From Candidatus Pelagibacter sp. (GTDB lineage: Bacteria; Pseudomonadota; Alphaproteobacteria; Pelagibacterales; Pelagibacteraceae): a stretch of 5,145 nt of DNA. Under the pieces are notes generated by a model. That model did not search any database. It was not told where the DNA came from and saw only the letters and a program-made list of their open reading frames with translations. The stretch is taken from contig NZJU01000018.1 in assembly GCA_002692325.1 (NCBI GenBank), positions 24,267 to 29,411 of the forward strand, read 5' to 3'. Made by a program: the position numbers and the translations under genes. Shown here one piece after another: positions 1 through 5,145 of this stretch (position 1 is the first letter of the stretch; each line of letters opens with the position of its first letter).

Positions 1-52
1 CCTGTAATGATGAAATTTATTTTTAAATTAGAAAAAAAATAAAAATTATGAT

Positions 53-196
53 TTAATACTTATTTGCGTCTTTCTTTTCCTTAATCAAATAATACAAATC
101 TGATTTAATTGTATTCTTCAATTTCAAAAAAGAAGTTTTTTGTTTAGAATAATTTAGCTGTTTTGCGTTTTTAACTTTCAAAGAAGTAATTCTCAT
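53..196 (-). CDS. Possible small lysine-rich protein (47 aa)
   Basis: Reading the minus strand from an ATG at 194-196 to a TAA at 53-55 gives an uninterrupted 47-residue ORF. It begins MRITSLKVKN and ends EKKDANKY, and is rich in Lys with some Asn and Leu; I see no signal peptide, membrane segment or known motif. An AGGG lies 7 bases before the ATG, a reasonable ribosome-binding site, and an in-frame TAG sits three codons upstream, so the start is well bounded. The ORF lies 58 bases downstream of the epimerase gene on the same strand and could be co-transcribed with it. Its composition is also what AT-rich non-coding DNA would give by chance. I do not recognise it and assign no function; conservation of the frame in relatives would decide. 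Confidence 0.35.
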   Translation of the reverse strand: MRITSLKVKNAKQLNYSKQKTSFLKLKNTIKSDLYYLIKEKKDANKY

Positions 197-254
197 TAAA
201 CAACCCTACATTGCATTTAAAATAACTCAACCAATGATTGTATCAAAATGGGTT

Positions 255-1229
255 TTATTTATTTAATTTTTTCTCCCAAAGTAAAGAGCTTTTTACCATA
301 GATTTCAAACTGTTGTGCTTTGGCCTCCATTTAATAAAATTCTTTAATTTTTTGTTATCAGCAATTATTTTACCTAAGTCAGCGTTTCTTCTAGGTTTAT
401 ATTCAATTTCAATATTTTTTTTGGATACAGCAGAAAATTCTTTGACCACTTCCTTAACTGTAACTCCGTTACCATAGCCGCAATTCAGTAAAATTGATTT
501 GTTTAAATGATTAATTTTTTTGAGAACTTTTATATGAATATCTGAAATATCAATTACGTGTATGAAATCTCTTATACATGTTCCGTCTCTGGTTTGATAA
601 TTTTTACCATAGATATTTATTTTTGGTTTCTTTTTTAAAACTGTTTTTGCCAAGTTTTTAAATAAAAGATCATAGGAATTTATTTGTCCATATTTATTTG
701 ATTTACTTGCCCCACACACATTAAAATACCGTAAAATTGCATAATTAATATTTGATTTCTTCAGCGAACTTTTAATTATTTTTTCTGCTAGTAGCTTACC
801 TTTGCCATAAGTACTTTTAGGTTTTGTTGGAGACTTTTCATTAACTTTATAGATTCCATCCTTATATACTGCAGCAGTCGAAGAAAAAATAAAGTTTTTA
901 ACTGATGTAAGATTTATAGCTTTCAAAAGTATTTTAGTTCCGATAACATTATTCTTATAATATTTTTTTGGATTTTTTTCACTTTCATTAACATCTAATA
1001 AAGCTGCTAAATGAATAATAGAATCTATATTATATTTCTTTATAATTCTTCTTACTTCTCTAACGTTGTGAATATCGATCTTATGAAATTTAACTTTTTT
1101 ATGTAAAAGTCGTCTAAAGCCTTTCACTAAATTATCAATTACAACTACATTAGATTTTTGTTGAATTAATTTTTCAGCTATATTGCTTCCAATATATCCG
1201 GCACCTCCGGTAACTAAAATATTATGCAT
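255..1229 (-). CDS. galE: UDP-glucose 4-epimerase (GalE-like SDR)
   Basis: This is a 324-residue extended short-chain dehydrogenase/reductase, slightly shorter than the usual GalE (about 330-340). It should interconvert UDP-glucose and UDP-galactose, or the N-acetyl forms, in the cytoplasm using tightly bound NAD. The N-terminal Rossmann motif TGGAGYIG is at residues 7-14. The acidic D32 following the second strand fits NAD(H) preference. The catalytic set is visible as S117/T118 in FSST and the Y141-x3-K145 pair in STYGKGK. Family signatures continue with LRYFNVCGA (166-174), RDFIHVIDISDIH (220-232), NCGYGNGVTVKEV (249-261) and NADLGKIIADNKKL (282-295). The start ATG is only five residues before the nucleotide-binding motif, as expected. 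It is probably used for lipopolysaccharide or surface-glycan precursors. Related 4-epimerases acting on other UDP-sugars cannot be excluded, so the exact substrate is less certain than the fold. Confidence 0.9.
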   Translation of the reverse strand: MHNILVTGGAGYIGSNIAEKLIQQKSNVVVIDNLVKGFRRLLHKKVKFHKIDIHNVREVRRIIKKYNIDSIIHLAALLDVNESEKNPKKYYKNNVIGTKILLKAINLTSVKNFIFSSTAAVYKDGIYKVNEKSPTKPKSTYGKGKLLAEKIIKSSLKKSNINYAILRYFNVCGASKSNKYGQINSYDLLFKNLAKTVLKKKPKINIYGKNYQTRDGTCIRDFIHVIDISDIHIKVLKKINHLNKSILLNCGYGNGVTVKEVVKEFSAVSKKNIEIEYKPRRNADLGKIIADNKKLKNFIKWRPKHNSLKSMVKSSLLWEKKLNK

Positions 1230-1239
1230 TATATGATAT

Positions 1240-1267
1240 ATTTTACCTTTATCAGAAGTTTTTGCAA
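1240..1267 (-). promoter_or_regulatory. Candidate promoter of the epimerase gene
   Basis: On the minus strand a TTGCAA (1262-1267) is followed after 16 bases by TAAAAT (1240-1245), a plausible -35/-10 pair. The -10 lies 10 bases before the epimerase ATG, so the transcript would have a very short leader. No convincing Shine-Dalgarno sequence is present at normal spacing; an AAAGG lies about 16 bases before the ATG, which is too far. TTGCAA is self-complementary and could also act as a -35 for the divergent plus-strand gene, but no good -10 follows on that side. The AT-rich background makes chance matches common. Confidence 0.3.
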
Positions 1268-1318
1268 ATTATTGATTTATGGTATTTATTATTATTACAG
1301 TTTGTCGTACAGTGTAAT

Positions 1319-1501
1319 ATGAATATGATTTCATTAACCAATTTATTATTATTTTTAATTTTAGTAACTCTAGCTACTTACACTTTCATGCCATGGAAAG
1401 GTATTGATAAAGGATCAGGCTTTAAACTTTATGGACAATGGTTTGTTTGGTTCACTATTTTTGGAGTTGTCGTAGTTATATTCAAAAGTGTCTTTAATTA
1501 G
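1319..1501 (+). CDS. Small two-helix inner-membrane protein, function unknown
   Basis: The 60-residue protein starts at the ATG at 1319; an in-frame ATG two codons later (1325) is an equally possible start. A TTG at 1262 would lengthen it by 19 residues but is less likely because ATG codons are available. Two hydrophobic segments are clear, about residues 4-24 and 40-57, joined by a polar loop containing PWKGIDKGSGFKLYGQW. This is a helical hairpin in the inner membrane. No catalytic motif is seen and I do not recognise the family. Its 3' end overlaps the start of the methyltransferase gene by 14 bases in another frame, which implies one transcript and probable translational coupling. No strong ribosome-binding site precedes either ATG. 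The hydrophobic pattern and Trp/Gly-rich loop look like real coding sequence rather than chance. Confidence 0.7.
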   Translation: MNMISLTNLLLFLILVTLATYTFMPWKGIDKGSGFKLYGQWFVWFTIFGVVVVIFKSVFN

Positions 1502-2387
1502 AAATTTCTTCAACGAAGTTAGAATTTTTGATGGAGGTATGGGTCAAGAATTGCTTAACAGAGGTATTAAAACATACGGATCCCTTTGGGGAGCCTCCGC
1601 TCTATTAAACAAAAAAAATCGAAAAATTGTGGTAAAAACTCATTTAGATTTTATAGATTCTGGGGCTGAGGTTATTGTTACTAATAGTTTTGGAAGTAGA
1701 AGAAGAAGATTAATTGAAAATAATCTTCAAAAAAAATACGCTCAATTAAATAAATTAGCAGGTTCACTAGCGAAGAAAGCTGTCACCATATCAAAAAAAA
1801 ATATTCTTATAGCTGGTAGTTTGCCTCCACAAAATTTAACTTATATTGCTGATTTGGGAAGAGATAAAAAATTTATAAAGAATGGCTTCAAAAGCCAAGC
1901 GAAGTACCTTAATCCTTATGTTGATTTTTTTTATTTAGATGTCATGAGCAGTTATGAAGAATGCAAAATTGGCATTGAGTCTATAAAAAACTATAAAAAA
2001 GAGGTTCTCGTTGGTATCCATTTAAGAAAAAATGATAGACTCCCTTCAGGAGAGAAGTTTTTAGATGTTGTGAAAAAATTGGAAAAATACAAGCCACTTG
2101 GGTTTGTTGCATCATGTGTCTCAGTAGAAGATGTAAATCGAATAATTAAAGATGTAAAAAAAATTAATTTCCCTTTAGGTTTTAAAATAAATGCCTTTAA
2201 ACACATACCGGTTGGATGGAAACCTGATGCTGCTAACCCTAATTTACAGTTAGGAATGAGAAAAGATCTAACTCCAAAGAAGTTTTTTAATGTTTGCAAA
2301 AAATTTAAAAAATTAGGAGCGAAAATAATTGGTGGCTGCTGTGAAATTAGCCCAAGTCATATCAAAAGCTTAAAGAAATTGAAGTAA
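1488..2387 (+). CDS. Homocysteine S-methyltransferase family protein
   Basis: This 299-residue protein belongs to the homocysteine-binding domain family that includes MmuM and betaine-homocysteine methyltransferase. It should transfer a methyl group from a small donor to homocysteine, giving methionine. The N-terminal homocysteine motif FDGGMGQELLNRG is at residues 14-26, followed by VIVTNSFGS (62-70), where the family has a T-N-T/S-[YF] pattern. The zinc-thiolate ligands are all present: C210 in VASC and the pair C284/C285 in IIGGCCEISP. The length matches MmuM (about 300) rather than the longer mammalian BHMT. The start is a GTG at 1488 inside the upstream membrane-protein gene; the next ATG (1530) would delete the start of the conserved motif. 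The gene converges on a glycine betaine-type importer, so a betaine-like methyl donor is plausible, but S-methylmethionine or another donor is possible. Confidence 0.88.
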   Translation: MSLIRNFFNEVRIFDGGMGQELLNRGIKTYGSLWGASALLNKKNRKIVVKTHLDFIDSGAEVIVTNSFGSRRRRLIENNLQKKYAQLNKLAGSLAKKAVTISKKNILIAGSLPPQNLTYIADLGRDKKFIKNGFKSQAKYLNPYVDFFYLDVMSSYEECKIGIESIKNYKKEVLVGIHLRKNDRLPSGEKFLDVVKKLEKYKPLGFVASCVSVEDVNRIIKDVKKINFPLGFKINAFKHIPVGWKPDAANPNLQLGMRKDLTPKKFFNVCKKFKKLGAKIIGGCCEISPSHIKSLKKLK

Positions 2388-3278
2388 TTACTTTTTTGCT
2401 ATTTTATGTTTTTGAATTCTTCGAGCATAATTTTGTGAAATTCTATCAAAAATAATTGCTAGAGCCACAATTGCTAAACCGTTCATTAATCCTAATGCAA
2501 GAAATTGATTTGAAATAGATCTTAAAATTGGAACTCCTAAACCACTTACTCCAATCATTGAAGCAATTACTACCATCGCTAGTGCCATCATGATTGTTTG
2601 ATTAACTCCAGTCATTATAGAAGGTAACGCGAGCGGAATTTCAATCTTATATAGTATAACTCTTTTTTTTATTCCTAAAGCCTTAGCGGCCTCTACAACC
2701 CTTTTGTCAACTTCTCTTATACCTAAATTAGTTAATCTCACTATTGGTGGAATTGCATAAACACAGACCGCTAATAATCCTGGAACTTTACCAATGCCTA
2801 ATAACATAATAATAGGTATTAGATAAACAAATGTGGGTATAGTTTGCATCATATCTAAAACTGGTGATAAAATATTTTTTAACCTGTCAGATCTAGCCAT
2901 TACGATTCCAATAGGTGTACCTAAAATTAAACATAATAAAGTTGCAACCGAAATTATGGCCATAGTAGACATAGTATCTTTCCACATTCCAAAATATCCA
3001 ATTAAGAAAAAACTAATCGCTGTTCCTATTGCTAACTTGATATTTCTTGAGCTCAACCAAGCTAAAAATGATAGCAATAAGATAATTAGTGGCCAGGGAG
3101 TTGTAATTAAGAATCTTTCAAACCAAACCAAGAATTTTAATAGAGGGCCAAAAAAGCCCTCTATTGAGTCTCCGTACTCACGAGAAAAGTCTTTGAAGGT
3201 AAGATCTATACCTTTTTTCAAATCTCTTAAACTTTCCCTCTCCATGGAGGGAAATTTTAAGAAGAATTCGAGTTGCAT
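2388..3278 (-). CDS. proW: Glycine betaine/proline ABC transporter permease (ProW/OpuAB type)
   Basis: This 296-residue integral membrane protein forms the channel of a type I ABC importer for quaternary amines. A hydrophilic N-terminal region of about 55 residues, typical of the ProW branch, precedes several membrane helices (about 61-77, 80-98, 105-128, 146-162, 164-182, 222-247, 262-277). The EAA loop that docks on the ATPase is clear at 196-219: EAAKALG, then IEIPLALP. Other family signatures are GTPIGIVMARS (120-130) and QTIPTFVYLIP (145-155). The ATG at 3278 is preferred over M12 because it keeps the N-terminal FP-M...LR segment, although no Shine-Dalgarno sequence is visible. It lies 18 bases downstream of the binding-protein gene, clearly in one operon. 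Two strong inverted repeats occur in its first 47 codons. No ATPase gene follows; the stop codon abuts that of the convergent methyltransferase. Confidence 0.93.
   Translation of the reverse strand: MQLEFFLKFPSMERESLRDLKKGIDLTFKDFSREYGDSIEGFFGPLLKFLVWFERFLITTPWPLIILLLSFLAWLSSRNIKLAIGTAISFFLIGYFGMWKDTMSTMAIISVATLLCLILGTPIGIVMARSDRLKNILSPVLDMMQTIPTFVYLIPIIMLLGIGKVPGLLAVCVYAIPPIVRLTNLGIREVDKRVVEAAKALGIKKRVILYKIEIPLALPSIMTGVNQTIMMALAMVVIASMIGVSGLGVPILRSISNQFLALGLMNGLAIVALAIIFDRISQNYARRIQKHKIAKK
3139..3165 (-). other. Perfect 10-bp inverted repeat in permease codons 38-47
   Basis: AATAGAGGGC (3139-3148) and GCCCTCTATT (3156-3165) are exact reverse complements separated by 7 bases (C followed by six A on the plus strand). 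The inner six pairs are mostly G-C in an otherwise AT-rich gene. In the mRNA the loop is U-rich, and no U-run follows the stem on either strand, so a simple terminator is unlikely. It encodes IEGFFGPL in the permease, so part of the pattern could be coding coincidence. Confidence 0.5.
3226..3261 (-). other. Long inverted repeat (stem-loop) in permease codons 6-18
   Basis: On the minus-strand mRNA, the arm CTTAAA-A-TTTCCC-TC pairs with GA-GGGAAA-G-TTTAAG, giving 14 base pairs with a single A/G mismatch and a 6-base loop, CATGGA. The loop contains the internal in-frame ATG (codon 12). No U-run follows, so it is not an intrinsic terminator. It begins 17 bases after the permease start codon and about 35 bases after the end of the binding-protein gene. 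Stem-loops at this position in binding-protein operons are known to protect upstream mRNA; that role here is inferred. Confidence 0.6.
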
Positions 3279-3296
3279 TTAAAACAGTAATTTAAA

Positions 3297-4301
3297 TTAA
3301 ATTCCTGCTTTAATTTTTTTTGCAACTGATGAAGAAACCCACTTAGACCAAACTTTCTCATGTTTCTTCATAAATTCGATCGCTGCATCTTGTCCTTCTG
3401 CTTGATTGTCAGTCATATAAACCAACATAGAGTTCATCACATTACCTGGATAAATTCTATTTTTCATAAACTTCATAGCATCAGGTCCCGCAGACTTTTT
3501 GAAATTATCAGTTACTACTGAGTATACTTCAGAGTCAACCCATCGAGTTTTCTTTGGAGTTGCGCACTCTTGCTCTGATTTTACAACACACTTGTGCCAA
3601 TTGTCATCTCCACCCCACTTAACTCCAAAATCTAAAAGTTTCATGTCATACTTTCCGATTATTGCAGTTGGGCTCCAATAGTAACCTACCCAATTGTCTC
3701 CTCTTTCGACAGCTTTTGCAATTGAACCATCAAGTCCCGCCGCTGAACCTGGATCAACTAATTTCCAACCCTTAGCTTCCATGTCAAAAGCTTTAAATAA
3801 CTGATTGTTTACAAGTTGACATCCCCATCCTGCAGGACATCCTACAAAAGCACCTTTACTTTTATCTTCTGGATGCGGAAATAAATCAGGTCTTTTTAAT
3901 AAATCCTGAACTGTTTTAATTCCGTGTTTTTTCATTGTGTAAGGTGGAACAAACCATCCTTCTCCTAGTCCAGTAATAGGTCCTTTGTTAACAATGTGAA
4001 TTCTGCCCTCACCTACAGCTTTTTTTAATGGACTCATCACAGAGTTGGCCCAAAGCTCAGGAGCTACATCCGGCTGGCCTTTTTCATTCATTGATGTAAA
4101 AGAAGGCATGGTATCGCCAGGAAGCAATTCCACCTCGCAACCGTAACCTTTTTCTAATATTATCTTATCAATATTAGCCATCAATGAAGCTGAAGCCCAA
4201 TTCATGTTAGCATATGTAATCTTCCCACATGCAGCATTAGCAATATTATTTAAAAATAAAGCAGTTAACATAACTGCCAGTAATTTAGTTATTGATTTCA
4301 T
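3297..4301 (-). CDS. proX: Glycine betaine/proline ABC transporter periplasmic binding protein (ProX/OpuAC type)
   Basis: This 334-residue secreted protein should capture glycine betaine or a related quaternary amine in the periplasm and hand it to the permease encoded directly downstream. The signal peptide is residues 1-23 (MKSITK, a hydrophobic core, then cleavage after ANA). C25 follows, but the preceding residues do not make a good lipobox, so a soluble protein is more likely. Family motifs are TYANMNWASASLMANIDKI (29-47), FTSMNEKGQPDVAPELWAN (68-86) and GYYWSPTAIIGKYDMKLLDF (206-225). Many tryptophans (W35, W84, W116, W159, W204, W209) are candidates for the aromatic box that holds a trimethylammonium group. 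Six cysteines remain in the mature protein (C25, C55, C155, C161, C238, C246) and could form disulfides. A strong ribosome-binding site precedes the ATG, consistent with high expression. Proline, choline or DMSP-like ligands cannot be excluded. Confidence 0.94.
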   Translation of the reverse strand: MKSITKLLAVMLTALFLNNIANAACGKITYANMNWASASLMANIDKIILEKGYGCEVELLPGDTMPSFTSMNEKGQPDVAPELWANSVMSPLKKAVGEGRIHIVNKGPITGLGEGWFVPPYTMKKHGIKTVQDLLKRPDLFPHPEDKSKGAFVGCPAGWGCQLVNNQLFKAFDMEAKGWKLVDPGSAAGLDGSIAKAVERGDNWVGYYWSPTAIIGKYDMKLLDFGVKWGGDDNWHKCVVKSEQECATPKKTRWVDSEVYSVVTDNFKKSAGPDAMKFMKNRIYPGNVMNSMLVYMTDNQAEGQDAAIEFMKKHEKVWSKWVSSSVAKKIKAGI

Positions 4302-4313
4302 CTAACCCCCCTA
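4302..4313 (-). promoter_or_regulatory. Strong ribosome-binding site of the binding-protein gene
   Basis: The minus strand reads AGGGGGG followed by TTAG and then the ATG at 4301. The run of six G at 4306-4311 stands out in this AT-rich DNA. It can pair with the CCUCC of 16S rRNA at short spacing and fixes the translation start. No other gene in the window has a comparable site. Confidence 0.65.
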
Positions 4314-4324
4314 GAGTTATTAAT

Positions 4325-4393
4325 TATTTATTTAATTGTAACAAAATGTAGTGTGTATTGTAACCGGAACACAACTAAAAAGTGAAATATGGA
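4325..4393 (-). promoter_or_regulatory. Candidate promoter region of the betaine transport operon, with ATTGTAAC direct repeats
   Basis: The 135 bases between the regulator gene and the binding-protein gene contain two identical ATTGTAAC words (plus strand, 4335-4342 and 4357-4364) exactly 22 bp apart. Read on the minus strand they are GTTACAAT, and each contains TACAAT, a five-of-six match to the -10 hexamer. The downstream one has TTACAA 17 bases before it, from the first repeat; the upstream one has TTCACT 18 bases before it. This suggests tandem sigma-70 promoters with a leader of roughly 25 bases for the closer one. The repeats could instead be a regulator site. Assignment is by eye only. 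Confidence 0.4.
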
Positions 4394-4436
4394 ATATATG
4401 CTTATCGACTATTTTTTATAGCTTATATAGAAAATT

Positions 4437-4838
4437 TTACCTACATTTTTTACAAATTCCAAAAAATTCTAAATTAAATCTTTTAAATTTCATCCCCTTT
4501 TTATGATTAAAGCTTGATAAATACTTAGAGAGTTTTGTGTCACTGATTTCATCTACTACTTCACAACTTTCACATATAGAAAATGCAGTCGCTTTAGATA
4601 TTTCACAATCTGAATTTCTGCAGGCAACAAAAGCATTTTTGCTCTCAATTTTATGAATTTTTCCCATTTCAACTAATTTATCTAATACCCTATAAACTTG
4701 TGGTGGTGCTTTAATACCTTTCTTCTGAACATTAAAAAGTATTGTATAAGCTTTTAAGGGCTCCGGAGATTTATGAATTAAATTAAAAATAATTTGCTGA
4801 TTTTTTGAAAGATTATTTTCTTTTTGCATTTTAGACAT
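4437..4838 (-). CDS. zur: Fur-family transcriptional regulator, Zur-like
   Basis: This 133-residue winged-helix metalloregulator should bind DNA when zinc is sufficient and repress zinc-uptake genes. The recognition region APPQVYRVLDKLVEMGKIHKIESKNAFVAC (44-73) closely resembles E. coli Zur over the same stretch. Two CxxC pairs, C89/C92 and C129/C132, are the usual structural zinc site that holds the dimer together. Of the regulatory zinc ligands known in E. coli Zur (H77, C88, H96, E111), H62, C73 and E97 correspond to three, but no histidine occupies the H96 position. The N-terminus is short compared with the E. coli protein (about 170 residues). The ATG at 4838 has an AGGA 9 bases upstream and lies 15 bases after a ZnuB-like permease gene, forming a zinc operon. 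The zinc assignment rests on motif resemblance and this neighbour. Confidence 0.88.
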   Translation of the reverse strand: MSKMQKENNLSKNQQIIFNLIHKSPEPLKAYTILFNVQKKGIKAPPQVYRVLDKLVEMGKIHKIESKNAFVACRNSDCEISKATAFSICESCEVVDEISDTKLSKYLSSFNHKKGMKFKRFNLEFFGICKKCR

Positions 4839-4853
4839 TTTACTGATTCCTTT

Positions 4854-5145
4854 TTAATTTTTCAATTTAATTGATTGTTTTATATTTAATAAAGAAAGTA
4901 TGAATAAAAATAAGGCAGCCGCTATAATTGATGGACCTGAGGATGAGTTAAATTCTAACGAAGAAAACAAACCTAAAATTACTGACAACAAACCTCCAAG
5001 TACTGAATAAATTACCATCCTCTGAGGACTTGAAGAAATATTTCTAGCCATTGCAGCTGGTATAATTAACATTCCTGTAATTAATAATAATCCAACCATT
5101 TTTATTGAAATAGCAATGATACCTGCCATTAAAATTGTAAATATA
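4854..5145 (-). CDS. znuB: Zinc ABC transporter permease, C-terminal part (ZnuB-like), cut by window edge
   Basis: The reading frame is open to the window edge: upstream of M-A-G-I-I the codons continue as I-F-T-I-L, so the ATG at 5129 is internal and the 5' part lies outside. About 96 residues are visible. They match the C-terminal third of family-3 (ZnuB/MntB) metal permeases: the signature KMVGLLLITGMLIIPAAMAR, then SSSPQRM, two further hydrophobic helices, and SGPSIIAAALFLF near the end. The protein would carry Zn2+, or possibly Mn2+, across the inner membrane with a ZnuC ATPase and ZnuA binding protein, neither of which is in view. The Zur-like gene starts 15 bases downstream on the same strand, which supports zinc as the substrate. 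Confidence 0.88.
   Translation of the reverse strand, partial: IFTILMAGIIAISIKMVGLLLITGMLIIPAAMARNISSSPQRMVIYSVLGGLLSVILGLFSSLEFNSSSGPSIIAAALFLFILSLLNIKQSIKLKN

Noticed and set aside
117..147. CTTC...GAAG followed by six T as a plus-strand terminator
   Set aside because: The stem is only four pairs with a 12-base A-rich loop, and no plus-strand gene ends upstream within view.
238..477. Plus-strand ORF of 79 codons opposite the epimerase
   Set aside because: It is fully antisense to the conserved C-terminal part of galE, is Phe/Leu-rich as expected for the complement of Lys-rich coding sequence, and has no family motif.
1230..1318. A SAM-II/SAM-V riboswitch upstream of the methyltransferase unit
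   Set aside because: These riboswitches are known before methionine-cycle genes in marine Alphaproteobacteria, so I looked for one, but the leader is AT-rich and lacks the conserved GCUAAA-type element and pseudoknot stems.
1991..2299. Minus-strand ORF of 102 codons inside the methyltransferase gene
   Set aside because: The opposite strand encodes conserved methyltransferase sequence including the C210 motif; this frame has no recognisable features.
2833..3282. Plus-strand ORF of 149 codons opposite the permease
   Set aside because: It mirrors the permease membrane helices and EAA-side sequence on the other strand, and no independent motif or ribosome-binding site supports it.
3499..3681. 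Plus-strand ORF of 60 codons opposite the binding protein
   Set aside because: It is antisense to well-conserved ProX sequence and short; treated as a shadow.
4302..4436. A Zur operator in front of the betaine operon
   Set aside because: No GTTATA...TATAAC-like palindrome is present; the repeats here are direct, not inverted, and the zur gene merely lies upstream on the same strand.
4395..4436. Terminator after the Zur-like gene
   Set aside because: The AT-only partial inverted repeats (CTATA.../...TATAG) are weak and no U-run follows on the minus strand.

Overview
The window is strongly AT-rich, tightly packed and intron-free. The proteins look alphaproteobacterial, and the combination fits a SAR11/Pelagibacter-type marine bacterium: a proteobacterial glycine betaine ABC importer, a homocysteine S-methyltransferase, a short Zur-like regulator and very small intergenic gaps. 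That placement is an inference from composition and gene content; no marker gene is present to prove it.

Layout, left to right. Positions 1-254 hold no large gene, only a possible 47-residue lysine-rich ORF on the minus strand. A UDP-glucose 4-epimerase (galE-like, minus, 255-1229) follows. A short divergent region (1230-1318) separates it from two overlapping plus-strand genes: a 60-residue, two-helix membrane protein of unknown function (1319-1501) and a homocysteine S-methyltransferase family enzyme (1488-2387). The methyltransferase runs tail to tail, with no base between the stop codons, into a minus-strand transport operon. That operon consists of a glycine betaine/proline-type periplasmic binding protein (3297-4301) and its ABC permease (2388-3278). 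Upstream, in the same orientation, lie a Zur-like Fur-family regulator (4437-4838) and the 3' part of a ZnuB-like zinc permease (4854 to the window edge).

How the parts may work together. The binding protein and permease should import a quaternary amine such as glycine betaine. The convergent methyltransferase has the zinc-thiolate cysteines needed to pass a methyl group from a small donor to homocysteine, so the locus may link uptake of a methylated compound with methionine synthesis. The znuB-zur pair is a separate zinc-homeostasis unit. The epimerase belongs to sugar-nucleotide supply for surface polysaccharide.

The most unusual signals are structural. Two strong inverted repeats lie in the first 47 codons of the permease gene, just downstream of the binding-protein gene. 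A pair of identical ATTGTAAC direct repeats exactly 22 bp apart sits in the promoter region of the transport operon. No ATPase gene for the importer is present beside it. I did not find a clearly new biological system; most of the window is conventional metabolism and transport.
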